64,000 nt of DNA from Branchiostoma floridae (GCF_000003815.2 NC_049980.1:33646792-33710791), one strand, 5' to 3'; shown: positions 42,311 through 52,953, numbered from the stretch's first letter. Notes: generated by a model from the sequence alone, not told the origin. A program made the numbers and translations.

Positions 42311-44086
42311 ATTTCAAAAACACAATACAATGACTGTTTTTACTGTTTCTGAAAGAGCTAACCAAGAGGAGTAAAATGCTTTTTAAATGAAGCAAATATC
42401 TTGAAGGGTTGCTGAGATATGGCTCCACAAAGTTGCCAAAACCTACCCTCAGATATGGCCGGCTGCGCGATAAACTATGAAAATTAACAAAATACCTTTT
42501 TTGAGGGTTGATGAAAAGGTAAGTAAAGGCTGCAAAGCTTGTTTTATCTTATTTCCCTGTAATATGTACTACATAGAATCACTCCACAGAGTTCTGAACA
42601 TTCATGTCATTTTATTATGTTTTTACACAGGGTCGAAGTATGCATTTCACAACAAATTACACAGGTGGCACCGTGACCTTTGACCCCTGGAGAAGGAAAA
42701 ATCCTCCAAAGATCACACACTTGTATCTCTTGACAGGAACAACCCTCTCCTTCAATATTTTACACATAACAGCACCCACTGGTGTCCTTTCACACAATAA
42801 TTGTCATCTTACCTGTAACTCTTTAAAAAATAAGTAAATTTGGGTTTAAAAGTTCACATTTTGGGTTACGGTCAATGGTGTTTTTTGCACCAGTTGAGTC
42901 GCATTGCAGAAAATTAAATATCATGCTTCATATACTTTTGCAATGTACACAACAAATATACCAACAATGTCACATCCATAGAATATCAGCAATATTAATT
43001 GCCTTATAACAAGGTCAACTTGGTCAAGGTGAAAGGTAAGTGTGTGAATATGTCGCATTACTTTCATGTTAAGTCATCATGTGACACAGCATCAACAGTA
43101 CAACTTTACACTTGTAATTGTATAATAAAATATAGAAGACAGATGTTAGTACTAATAAGAGATAAAATATCAATATGTAGACATTGTGTAAACACTAAAT
43201 TTATTAGGATAAGTTCAACATTTTTCAAGGTCAAAGGCTGTCTTCAGGATACATACAATCGATACAGATTTCTTTGATGTACTTGCAGGTACATGTACTT
43301 CTCCTTATTTAATCAATACTATATATAATAATTCAAGGTAAACAACTTTTCACAAAAACAACAGGCTTACTTATCATTCTCTGTGGTAGCAACAGTATTC
43401 TTTAAACAAACTTAATGCTGATAATGGAACTGGCTGCACAACTTGTCAACATTATGTTTGACCTCTACCATTCAATATCTCCGCTCCGCTCTCCGGTCTT
43501 ATATCAGCTACATCTGGGAGTTGGTACAATCTACATTCCACCTGGAAAACAAAATTATTTGAGTTTTATGATTAGCATGTCTACCATGGTGATAATGTTC
43601 TTACATCTGAGGGGATGACGACCTACTCCAGTACCACGTCTGATGTTCATCTACATCATCATCTTTCTTATGACTTATGACTTCTTTCTTTCTTGTGACG
43701 AAAGGATCAGAATGATCCAATAATGAAATAAAGAATTCAATAAAGAAAGGCAGGCAAGTTGGGGGTAAGGAATAGATTTAACTTATTATCATTAAGTAGA
43801 TGAATACCTGCAACAAGATGGAAGGAGGTAAGTGTCACTGTTTCTGAGCCATCTTCTGCGACTGAACCTCAGTACCAACTGCGTCAACCTCGCCCGGTCA
43901 GTAGGAACCTGGCTGATAGTAGAGACAAGAATATAATATTGCAGGTAAGTACTGATTTATGATTTTTGCTACACCAGAAAAGTCGAGCAAAAAATCACTT
44001 GGCAAAATCTGACAAAGAAAACACAATCTGGTTGCACAATTTTTTCACGTTGACAATGAAAATGCCATTCGTGTTTTGAAAAATTT
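42311..44086. other. No gene seen
   Basis: AT-rich sequence with many short frames and no domain. GGTAAGT-like words occur (for example 42520, 43034, 43828) without partner acceptors or coding frames that would make a convincing exon. Confidence 0.4.
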
Positions 44087-44335
44087 GGGCATAGGTTCCC
44101 CGGCTGACCCCTAACCGGGGGCCCGCGGTGCCTCAAGTTCAACAAGTGAAAAAAATACACAATGGTATTTTAGACTTGGAACGAGGCAAGAAATGATTCA
44201 CACGAACAGTAAAGATGACATTGAAAATATACAATTGATATTTTCTAAAAAAAAATTGGGCATAGGTTCCCCGGCTGACCCCTAACCGGGCCACGGTGCC
44301 TCAAGTTCAACAAAAGTGAAAAAAATTATCCATAT
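44087..44335. repeat. Direct duplication, 171-bp period
   Basis: GGGCATAGGTTCCCCGGCTG starts at 44087 and 44258. Both copies continue to GGTGCCTCAAGTTCAACAA. The match covers about 75 bp. Confidence 0.9.
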
Positions 44336-45289
44336 GTAAAATATACTAAAGAAAGCAATAAACTAAGAATAATTAATAAGAAATAATTACTAAGAAACAT
44401 TTTACATTACATGTAAGTTTCATGACTAAAACATGGATAAAGAAACACTGCATAGAAATTATATTGCTGGGATTGACTTGAGAAAAAATTGTTCAAAAGC
44501 ACATTTTTCTTCAACATGCCCCCCTCCCCCAAACACTACAAATTGTATCAAGTATTTTACCTTGAAATTCTTCATCCATAGCGTCGAAAAATGTTCTATT
44601 TGTGCCGCTTCAATCACACATCCTCCATTTCTGAGGGGCGCGGGGCCCAAAATTTGGCGCGTTAGGATCGCACGGCGCCGCCGGCCGGCCAAATCAGGGC
44701 GATCGTCGGGGAAAATAGCCCGACGCTTTGCCAGTGTGCATGTTATAAACATGCCGATTACATCAAAACGTAGCCCTGTTTTTTGTCGTCAGTTTGGCAC
44801 CAGGAACAAGAAGAAAAAATAAAGTTCGTTCGGTGATTTTTATCATTAAAGATCGACGATTCCTTTCAAATTGACTTTTGTCCCCCGAAAAATTAATTTT
44901 TCCTCATGTTCCAGGCATCATTTTAAAGCTTGAAATGTGCTCTTTCAAATGGTACAATTTTCATTCTGATGCGGTCTAAGACGGCGAAGCGCAAGCGCGG
45001 TAAAGTCAGGGGTCACGGCGGCTGCATCCGGAAGTTTTGAAACCACGATCTGAAACCCAGGCCTCCCCGCTTACGGCGCGCCGTTTTCACCGGCGAATTT
45101 CTGGCGTTTTAAACAATTTACAAGCAAAATAAACACATCACAGGAAAGAGAAACTTATATCCTTTATTTTGATGGGTAAATTTGCCTCTAGAACCGGATA
45201 GTTTTTGTACCGCGGGTGTGGGAAGATGGTAGCAAATTTACGGATCGCCGTACGGCAGAGGGTTTTCGCGGTAGCGTTGGAATACCTAC
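44336..45289. other. CpG-rich unique block (44.6-45.3 kb); possible old promoter
   Basis: About 44630-45110 and 45200-45280 are far richer in CG dinucleotides than their surroundings (GGCGCGTTAGG, CGCCGCCGG, GGCGCGCCG, CGGATCGCCG). The open frame 44433-44822 (plus, 129 codons) ends in an Arg/Lys-rich stretch but has no domain. The block is followed by GGTGCAC MITE words, so it could be the internal CpG part of a larger element, as in the hAT element at 11135-12438, or a host promoter with no visible gene. Confidence 0.4.
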
Positions 45290-45350
45290 TAAAATGTAGG
45301 TGCACAACTAAAAGTTGGGTGCACAGCATAAAACAAAGTTGAGTGTCAGC
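45290..45350. mobile_element. GGTGCAC-word MITE remnant
   Basis: TAGGTGCACAACTAAAAGTT is followed by GGGTGCACAGC. These match subterminal words of the MITE at 21046-21405. No terminus is present. Confidence 0.6.
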
Positions 45351-45540
45351 AAAACCTAATAATTATTACAAGCCTTACTGACTCTCTCCTGAGCTTGTAT
45401 CTGAAATTCTATAGATAATGTCAGGATTTTAAACAAGTGATGTAGCATTTTTATTACTGTTTTCAAGAATTTGTTGGCAAGTCTAGCAGTAATGTCAGGT
45501 TTGTTTGCTAATTCTACAGTCTCCGTGGAAGTCCCTGTTA

Positions 45541-46250
45541 TTGCTGTGATCTTATGTTGTATTGCCCTGGCCTTGGTGCTGGTGTCAGTGGAGGTGGCAG
45601 GCTAGGGGACTGGATAAGATAGCAAGAGTTTTACAGTAGCCCTTCCCAGTCATGTACAGTTTAGGTATAGGTCTGGACCTGTACCAGTACCTGAACAATT
45701 TGAGATTATGTACTACTAATATGCTCTTCAGTCATGTCTGCACTGCTTGTCTGCGAAGCTGGTGTGTTTGTTTGTTACACCGAAGGGCAGTTATACTGGC
45801 TATACAGATGCAGATACAGAAACAGTTATCAGAATGTTTAATTCTTGGATTACGACTCTTTCTTACTTACTTGTTTAGACAACAGGTATGCCATTTATTG
45901 CTGTGCCCTTATGTTGTATTGCCCTGGCCTTGGTGCTGAACCGCTTCAGGTGGTCGGGTCAAGGAGAAATAACCCACAGGGGACAGCTGGGGTAGAAGTG
46001 GAGGTGACAGGCGGGGGTTGGATTAGATAGCTAAGGTTTTGCATAACTCTTACCCTACGTGTAGACAGTTACATGTCCAGAGGTTCAGGCACAGAAGTTC
46101 AGGTACAATTTGAGAACGTAATGTATGGTTTGTCAATCATGGGAGAAACACGAATAAACAATTATCAGAATGTTTATTTCTTTGAGTATGACGTCTTATT
46201 TAAACGACTCTTTCTTATGTAGACATCAGGTATGTCATTTAGAAAACCTG
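45541..46250. repeat. Direct duplication, ~357-bp period, with a LINE end in copy 1
   Basis: CTTATGTTGTATTGCCCTGG starts at about 45551 and 45908. Both copies carry AATTTGAGA, TTATCAGAATGTTTA and ACTCTTTCTTA in order. Copy 1 contains a LINE 3' end at 45741-45826 that copy 2 lacks, so the insertion came after the duplication. Confidence 0.8.
45741..45826 (+). mobile_element. LINE 3' end (family of 53888-54152)
   Basis: CTGCGAAGCTGGTGTGTTTG, then CACCGAAGGGCAGTTATAC, then the tail ATACAGATGCAGATACAG. It matches the 3' end of the LINE at 53888-54152. Confidence 0.8.
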
Positions 46251-46394
46251 TGCTTTTAAGAAGAGATCAAATCAAAGATGATGCTCACACAGCGTTTTCA
46301 ATTTTTTCAATGTTGAATGCTGAAATCTTTATGATGGGAAAGACATGTTTTGTGACAAAAATATGTAAATTTATCTACAGCTATATCAATTAAG

Positions 46395-46880
46395 GTTATC
46401 AACACCTATACTGATTGTATATGTGTGGACACTCTCCGTATACTTGCTGTAATGTTCCCTTACAGGAGTGATTTTGCTGTGTTCGCTGTAAACCTGTATT
46501 TGTGTGACATGTGTGAACACTGTGTATACAGATGTACATGTGTGACAACTGTACTGATACATTTGTATTTGCTGTCATGTTATATTTCAGGTGTAACAGT
46601 GCTGTTTACGCTGTAGACCTGTGATATATTTGTGTTAATACTGTGTGTACAGATGCACATCTACTACATGTGTGAACATTACATATATTTGCTGTTCTGT
46701 TACCTTACAGGTGTGATAGTGCTGTGTACGCTGTAGACCTGTAACTGTGTGAGACATGTATCATGTATGTGTGACAACTGTGTATACAGATGTACATGTG
46801 TAACAACTATACTTATACTTGCTGTTATTATATGTTACAGGTGTTGTAGTGCTGTGTATGCTGTAGACTTTTACCTGTGA
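46395..46880. repeat. Tandem array, four ~126-bp units
   Basis: TTACAG-G(T/A)GTG anchors near 46463, 46589, 46709 and 46839 (126, 120, 130). Units share GCTGTGTACGCTGTAGACC and ACAGATGTACATGTGTGA. Diverged, with small indels. Confidence 0.85.
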
Positions 46881-47562
46881 GACTCCTGTCTGCAACTGGA
46901 CTAGCCCAAAACTGGTCCGCCCAGGTGCAGCCAACCGTCAACTCTGGACAAAAGAACACGGCATCCGTCTGTCTTGTTATCCTGAAGGTAAGGGTTGGTC
47001 CAGAAATGGTCCTGGGAGGGGTGGTGGTGGAATTATTGCTACGGTCATATTTACAAACCCTAGCCTAAGCTTTTTGGAAAAGTACAATATGAAGGGTATC
47101 AAAATGAAAAAAAAGTCAGAAGCATAATTTTGTGTATATTCCTTGATAGTTTACACTTTTTTATTTTTCGTTTCCACAAATATCCTGTGTTGGACACCGG
47201 TTTGGAAATATGATCTTAGTATAAGAAATAGCATTTAGATTGTGCAAACTCTAAAGGCATAGATTACATCCTTATATTCTGTGCTGTATGGTAAGAACTA
47301 ATTTGGGGCTGTTCAAGACTTCTATTTTAGACCAGAGTTTTTGTTGTTCTGAATAACCAGTAAACCACCTTTACGCATAACACACCAGTTATGTACAGTA
47401 GATACTGAGGCTTAATCCACGCACAACTAGCATGATGTTTGATGATATGATTCTGGAAACGGTCAGACGTCTCAGACAACCATCCAGTGTCTTTCGTCAG
47501 TGACACTGGCTAAAGTGACAGTGACACAAAATATTGCAGAATATCTGCAATGTCAGTGACAC
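46881..47562. other. No gene seen; decayed MITE piece
   Basis: CACCGGTTTGGAAATATGAT near 47195 is a relic of the MITE at 41502-41712. ACACACCAGTTATGTACAGT near 47380 is a piece of the dispersed repeat at 39095. AGACGTCTCAGACAACC near 47470 resembles a retroelement tail motif. Confidence 0.4.
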
Positions 47563-47880
47563 AAAATACTTTCACCCCAGCGATTCCTGTAGCCGTGTAC
47601 AGGTATGGTAAGCTAGGTAGCCCATTATGTTCACCATTTTAGGTGCAATTGTTACAGTCAATGGTACAAATGTATGTCAAAGGATTCGAACCCAGGACCT
47701 TCGGGTTATGGGCTAAACACGTTCTTCACGCCACAGTTTAGCATTAATTGGATCTTACACAATATTGATCGAAATCATGAAGCTAAAATACTTTCACCCC
47801 AGCGATTCCTGTAGCCGTGTACAGGTATGGTAAGCCAGGTAACCTATTATGTCCACCACTTTACCTGCAATTGTTACAAC
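47563..47880. repeat. Direct duplication, 222-bp period, spanning a SINE-like piece
   Basis: AAAATACTTTCACCCCAGCG starts at 47563 and 47785. Both run through GTAGCCGTGTACAGGTATGG to GCAATTGTTACA, about 95 bp of similarity. Between them lies the tRNA-like piece at 47677-47735. Confidence 0.85.
47677..47735 (-). mobile_element. tRNA-derived SINE fragment
   Basis: On the minus strand a B-box GGTTCGAATCC (complement of 47682-47692) is preceded by TAACCCGAAGGTCCTG, the T-arm side of a tRNA-like head. No full cloverleaf or acceptor stem can be formed, so it is not a tRNA gene. Confidence 0.6.
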
Positions 47881-48134
47881 TGGGTCTGCCTGCTCCAGCC
47901 TTGACCCCCTCTCACCTGCTGTAGATAATAGCCTCCCAGCCAGGTAAGTTTAGGCAGGCCAGCCAGATATATGCATGATAAGGAGGGTGTCCATATATTG
48001 CAATTTCACGCTCGGGTGGACCTGAATAGGGTAGTGGAGGAATAGGGGGCGACTCGCTTGCCTCAGTTGTTCGGCCCTTATGTGTCATTAAAACGTGTTT
48101 CTATGGCTTTTTTTATCTGTAGACTACAGGAACC

Positions 48135-48240
48135 TAGCCTGATTAAATCTCGCTTATAGCAGCCCGCCAAACATCCGCCGGCCACCTCGGGGAGGGGCCA
48201 GTTACAGCCCTGGACAGTGGAGTTTGTGTTACACAGACTA
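48135..48240. mobile_element. 106-bp micro-element, TAGCCTG...CAGACTA, perfect 9-bp TSD
   Basis: It starts TAGCCTGATTAAATCTCGC and ends ACACAGACTA. ACAGGAACC lies directly on both sides (48126-48134 and 48241-48249). Second of three copies in the window. Confidence 0.93.
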
Positions 48241-48373
48241 ACAGGAACCGGTTTGTCTATGCATTTTGACTAGCAATAACTTTCGATACTTTGGTAGTTA
48301 GGTTAAATGTAAGTTTATCAGTGATGGTAGTCAACATTATGTTACAATTTTAATACCCTATATCCGTACACAA

Positions 48374-48425
48374 AATAAAGTGCTTACCAACAAGCTTTCG
48401 ATCAGTCCTCTGATCCTTATCAAGT
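48374..48425 (-). mobile_element. Hammerhead-like motif at Penelope 3' side
   Basis: On the minus strand TTGATAA, a stem GATCAG/CTGATC with a 4-nt loop, and CGAAAG appear in hammerhead order, just 3' of the GIY-YIG frame. Two core positions differ from CTGANGA, so cleavage is unlikely. The position fits Penelope-like elements. Confidence 0.5.
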
Positions 48426-48441
48426 TGAAATGACCCAAAGC

Positions 48442-48687
48442 CTAAGTCACGTATCGGAACTGGAAGTGTGACGTCAGCAAAGGGTCAAAGGTGCATGGTA
48501 GTCGGTATCGGCCCCTGTCTCGGTTGAGGGAAGGTTGGTGGGCTCTGATGTAAATGGCCTCTTTCACTCCCCTGAAAAAGTAATCCTGTTCGGAATCAAG
48601 TATCTTTACCTTGTCGAAATCCACAGAGTGTCCCGGTGATTCTATATTGGTAGTCAGGTTGTTATGTTTTGGAAAGGCAATGGTCAA
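48442..48687 (-). pseudogene. Penelope-like element GIY-YIG endonuclease C-terminus
   Basis: The 81-codon minus frame contains GHSVDFDKVKIL (residues 19-30), then VKEAIYIR (41-48) with the family Glu at 43, then PSLNRDRGRYRLP (52-64) with the family Asn at 55, and a DPLL ending. This order is the C-terminal half of the GIY-YIG nuclease fused to the reverse transcriptase in Penelope-like retroelements. There it nicks target DNA for integration. The GIY-YIG motif itself and the whole RT are missing upstream. The next minus frame (48662-48850) overlaps in another phase and is not clearly homologous, so there is truncation and probably a frameshift. The stop comes shortly after DPLL, near the usual end. 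Confidence 0.88.
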
Positions 48688-49011
48688 GGTTGATTATGGG
48701 CTGCCTGGCAGCTTCCCTTAGTACTGCAGCAGAGCTTTTGGTTCTTGTATCTTTTGTTCTGTCAATGGTCTTATGATTTTTTGGTGGCAAATAGGTTTTG
48801 ATGTCACAGGGCCCGAAATACTGCATACATATGAACTTTTGTGTTCCCAAAATTAGGTCAAAGTCATAATTTAAAAAAATCAGACAATCTTACAATTGGT
48901 CTTGATTTATGACAGACAACTGAATATTATTTCATAAGGTCTTAAGTCCATACAGTTCATTCTTGAGAATACAACAAGTTTGAAACATTTTTGTGAATAG
49001 TATTTTATAGA
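48688..49011. other. No gene seen; isolated MITE terminus at 48807
   Basis: CAGGGCCCGAAATACTGC at 48807 is a left terminus of the GCTCGAAATAC group without a recognisable right end. The rest is AT-rich. Confidence 0.5.
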
Positions 49012-49360
49012 TAAGGCCACACAGATTTAATTTCTTGGTTCACGGATTCGCTCGCTCCTATTTTTTGGAAAAAAAAAATAAAAATAAAAATTACCACTCA
49101 GCAAATTTTCACCATTAATGAATCCATTCACCAACTTTCTGGTGTAGCAAATTGGCCTTTATAGTGGGCACAGGTGCTGTTTCTGTACAAAAATAGTGTT
49201 TTTGTACTTTTTTCAAGCTGAAAACTTTTTTTCCTTATGTTTTGGATTAGCCATTACCTTTACCCCAACCATTTTACAATTTTTATTTTCATTTTGCCCT
49301 CTCGCTCCATATTTTTTATGAAAAAATCCGTGAACCAAGAAATTAAATTGGTGTGGCCTA
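49012..49360. mobile_element. 349-bp MITE with long inverted ends (GGCCACAC...TTAATTTCTTGGTTC)
   Basis: The left end TAAGGCCACACAGATTTAAT and the right end read inward TAGGCCACACCAATTTAAT continue for at least 36 bp of near-identity (TTCTTGGTTCACGGATT). ATTTTAT occurs just outside both ends, a possible 7-9-bp TSD. The same terminus is amplified in the array at 15500-16570. The minus frame 49213-49497 crosses the right end and is not a gene. Confidence 0.87.
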
Positions 49361-49717
49361 ATTTTATGATTATCACTGTATACTTTCTGGTAGGTCAATT
49401 TTTTCCAGTATGATTCCTCTACAGTCCTGTTGACAGGAAAGTTTAAAGTTTTTTTCCCAATACCGTTTGTGACGATGCAGAGTTCTAGATTGTGCACTTA
49501 AGTGTAATAGGCCATCACACTATAATTTGTGACCACCACCCTAAATTAAAAACCACTTGAGGACAAAAGAAGGCAATACAGTACATTGCTAGTATTTACT
49601 AGTGTCAGATCATATGTGAAAAAAAATGATATGACTGTCGGAACTGACAAAAAAGCCTTCAAATTACATGTAGGTTGCAAATTCCAATTACAAAAGAATG
49701 AAGTTCTCCATGGGTAC
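49361..49717. other. No gene seen
   Basis: Unique AT-rich sequence. Confidence 0.45.
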
Positions 49718-50148
49718 TAGGGCTGGGTATCGGTACAGCGTACCGGTACAAAACCGGTTTTTCTTATTGGACCGGTCCAGAAAAACCGGACCTGAAAAAA
49801 TTACGTGGACCGGATGTTGGACCGATAAGAAAATTAACATATTATTTCATCAGGCATTCACACGTTTTGGCGCTTGCAGGTGGAAGAAAATAACGAGCGA
49901 AGTAGAGTAGAGTTTATAGAAATTTCTACCAAGTTATACAGCCAATCGCACAGGTGCAAATAGCGTTGTAGGATTTTAAAACGCCAGTTTAAGTCTAATA
50001 CTCCACCAAACAGATGTATTTGTAGTGAAATGGACCATTGGTATGAGTCATACTGAATTAGGGTCAGGTTCAGGTCCGGACCTGGACCTGATCCTTTGGA
50101 CCTGAACCGGACCTGGACCTGAATTTTCTGTACCGGTACCCAGCCCTA
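49718..50148. mobile_element. 431-bp hAT MITE, TAGGGCTGGGTA ends, perfect 8-bp TSD
   Basis: The left end TAGGGCTGGGTATCGGTACA and right end (inward) TAGGGCTGGGTACCGGTACA differ at one position. ATGGGTAC flanks both sides (49710-49717 and 50149-50156). Subterminal regions repeat GGACCTG and ACCGG words. No coding content. TAGGGCTGGG ends with 8-bp TSDs are found in hAT MITEs of many animals. Confidence 0.95.
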
Positions 50149-50229
50149 ATGGGTACCCTTAGAGTGCCAAATTTTTTACCTTACATTTTCAAAATCTCTG
50201 CGTAAGGGCCAAGACCCCCCTTTCCATAG

Positions 50230-50507
50230 TCTGATAGGTCGCTCCTGTACCTTGCCATTGCAGTCATGCTGAAAAATTTGATAATTTTGTATATAATCAA
50301 TTCTGTGTATAATTGTCACCGAATTTGTATATTCATGTCTACTGACTTTTGATGTCTAATGTTTATTGTTTGATTTTGGTTTCGTATTGTTTTCTATTAT
50401 CATTTCAGGTTTGGGAGGACAACTTGTAAAGGTGTTGATACACCTGTTTTGTCCTCCCTTCCACTTGTTTTTGCATGTGGTAAATTAAAATAAAGAAATA
50501 AAGAAAT
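50230..50507 (+). mobile_element. LINE 3' UTR and tail
   Basis: A GGAGGACAACTT...TTTTGTCCTCC hairpin (about 50413-50460) precedes a tail ATTAAAATAAAGAAATAAAG. A terminal hairpin plus a short A-rich tandem tail is typical of L2/CR1-type 3' ends. The 5' limit is uncertain. Confidence 0.55.
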
Positions 50508-51620
50508 AAAAACTCTGGCTAGAACCCTGTGATGTCTCTTCCTGTCTTTTGACGCTGACCTTCGGGGTTGAGATCACTGAAAGCTGGAAGCCAGAACTGG
50601 CCTGCAGGTGCAACTAAACTGCTGAACTGAACATATTTTGACTAAAATGGAAAGAATTTGGGCTCATTCATGTTACGCTGTGCACTCAACCTTTTTTTTC
50701 TATGGAGCTAAATTTTTAGATGAGGTTTTTTAGATTGGGTACGGTATCACAGTGGGGCTGCATTCTGCTTTCGGAGGAGACATAAGTCCATGTTACTGAA
50801 AGCCAGAACCCCAATGCAGGTGCAAGGATAACTGAATAATTAATGGCGGGTGTTAGAAGTGTTGGTGAGAGCAGGGAGCATTTAATCTGCCAAATGTATC
50901 CATGGCACGAAATGGTACAACTGACAAAAGGGCTTACATTTTGTAAAATAGTGTTTGATCCTGGTAAAAGGAAGTGAGTGGATAATAACAACCTCGCCTC
51001 GCTGACTCTTTACCTAGTAAGCCAGGCAAAAAATGTATGTCTTTGATTGAAAAAAAAATGTTTTTGACTGCAAAGAATACCAATTTCTGTCAATATTTGT
51101 AACATTTGGATGTCAACTTCCATTGTTGAAGATGAATCCCTTATGCTACTTTTCTGAGAATTTTATTTTTCAGATTTAAAATCTGTGTATGTTGTAGTAT
51201 CTTTGTTTTGAATCCTTTTCTTATATGTACAGCGTTTTAACAAGAGAGACGTCAGAATTTATCGATTAACGAGAGAGACATCAGAAAAAGCAACCGTTTT
51301 ATATTGGTCCTACAGGTTAAACGTTTAGTATCAACTGCACATTTCCCATGTTTGAAAACATTTAAGTTTTCACTGAACTTGAGGTGCGTAGAGCGAGGCA
51401 AACAAAGCGGGCTGCCAGCGCCAGGCAAGGTGTGTTTACTCCCCTCTCCTGCGCATCAGTCATACTTTCAAGGTCCCATGGGCGTGGCAGGCGGTGACAC
51501 AAGCAAACTTTATGCCTGACAAGACTCGAAATGAGAACTGTTTTCCAAAGTTCGCGGTAAGGTTAGTCAAACAGGAGAAGGCAATCATTCAGAGTCGGGC
51601 AATCGGTGCAGAACGCAATT
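50508..51620. other. No gene seen; GC-richer patch 51.36-51.60 kb
   Basis: An isolated GGCTAGAACCCTG terminus at 50517-50529 belongs to the MITE family of 58424-58777. The repeat-free GC-rich patch at 51360-51600 could be regulatory. No coding signal. Confidence 0.4.
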
Positions 51621-52010
51621 AACTTTTGGTGAAGAGGGGAGGTTAACTTTTGGTGAAGAGGGGAGGGTACTCCAGGTGTTGTTGGTTGTTGATCAGGGTA
51701 GGTGAAAAGTCACTTTGGATTTTTATGATCTCTTTTTTTGTTCAGAATTAGATGTTGAGGTCAGTACCACTAGGAAATAGGACCCCACCCCCTCCTTTAA
51801 GGCAAGTTATAACACTGTTATAGACAAGTGTTGTTGGTTGGTAGAACAGGGTAGGTAGAAAAGTCACTTTGGATTGTTATGATCTCTCTTTGTGGCTAGA
51901 TTTTGGGATCAGTACCACTGGGAAATAGGACCCCCTCTCCCCTCAGACAGCTTTCTTTCAAATTGCTGATTACAACTGTGTAGTAAGTTAATAACACTGT
52001 TATAGAGGCT
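51621..52010. repeat. Two nested direct duplications (24-bp and ~152-bp)
   Basis: AACTTTTGGTGAAGAGGGGA is repeated at 51621 and 51645. A larger repeat (GTGTTGTTGGTTG, AAAGTCACTTTGGAT, AAATAGGACCCC) starts at about 51679 and 51830. Confidence 0.8.
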
Positions 52011-52054
52011 TGAAAGTGGTCAAAATGTAACTGTGATGTAAGCTTGATTGTCGC

Positions 52055-52221
52055 CAGCTTTTGAATTTTCTGTACCGTCCATGTTGTTGATTTTCGTTGT
52101 TAAACTTAAACTTGTCATTTTTAACCTCATGCAAATACAACTTTCCTCACTTTCAAGTTGTGAACTTAAGAATTTTTCGAAAGGTGAGATGACATTTTTT
52201 TGGGTCCTGGAGACAGCCAAG
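52055..52221. mobile_element. Fourth copy (truncated) of the CAGGGCTGTCTCCAG MITE
   Basis: CCAGCTTTTGAATTTTCTGT at the left and GGGTCCTGGAGACAGCC at the right match the copy at 34415-34635. The outermost bases of both ends are lost. An isolated right terminus of the family, CTGGGGACAGCCCTG, is at 59341-59355. Confidence 0.6.
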
Positions 52222-52610
52222 GATGTCTTTTGCAGTCCCTTCAAACTAAGCAAAACATCAGTGCCGACATTTAGTTCTTTATGTACTCGGTTTGTGTAGC
52301 CATATAAATGCTAATGTGGTACTTGCAATCATAAATCTATCTAAGCAGACCTGTGCTGTAGGGAATATCCAGTATTCACCCAACTCAGTGTCATGTAATC
52401 AGACAAGCCTCCAGGTTAAAACAAGGGAATCCTCTGTTGTGCCCTTGAACTTGGAGAAAACAGGCGAGGGCAGCCCGTTGAGAGAGAGGCTACTGACAGA
52501 ACCGAATCGGGCTCCGCTTTTCAGCATGGCGGTTCTGGACTTGCTCAAGTCGCGAGCTCCTCCATGCTTGCTTGGTATCCATGGTTACTGCTGCTGTAGT
52601 TTTTGTCTTG
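52222..52610. other. No gene seen
   Basis: The 117-codon plus frame 52292-52645 runs into the next MITE and shows no domain. GTATCCATGGTTAC near 52575 is a weak X-box-like match. Confidence 0.4.
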
Positions 52611-52953
52611 CAGGGCTCAAAATACTACCTGCATATGCAGGTTAGTGCAGGTGAAATTGGAGCTGTGCAGGTATTTCTGGTGTCTACCTGCACCTAACCT
52701 GCACTGGTTCATGTACTGGGTTTTATACATAATGTCATATAATATAGCTGTATATGGATTGTTATTAGCTGCTTTGAATGTTACCACCTATAAAGTATAA
52801 AAGTAAAAAATAGCAGTGGTTCCTGAACAATTAAGTAGGATCCATACTTCTCAAATTCAGAGCGGTGCACGTAAAATTTGTCTGGTGCAGGTAATTTTCA
52901 ATGTTACCTGCACCAGTGATGAAGGTATGCAGAAATAAGTATTTCTAGCCCTG
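52611..52953 (+). mobile_element. 343-bp MITE, GCTCGAAATAC termini, ACCTGCAC words
   Basis: The ends are CAGGGCTCAAAATACT and AAGTATTTCTAGCCCTG. The words GCAGGT/ACCTGC occur in both orientations near each end, including CCTGCATATGCAGG. No TSD can be read because the right flank has been amplified into the 87-bp array. It is the best-preserved reference copy for 22460, 26547 and 27341. Confidence 0.9.

Noticed and set aside
44433-44822. 129-codon frame ending in a basic stretch, as a possible gene
   Set aside because: The basic tail comes from a CpG-rich block and an AAGAAGAAAAAA tract. No conserved domain or splice structure is seen.
47677-47735. tRNA gene
   Set aside because: Only a B-box and T-arm-like part can be found. 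No acceptor stem or anticodon arm can be formed, so it fits a SINE fragment.
52575-52590. Additional RFX X-box (GTATCCATGGTTAC)
   Set aside because: The second half-site does not fit RGYAAC on either strand.
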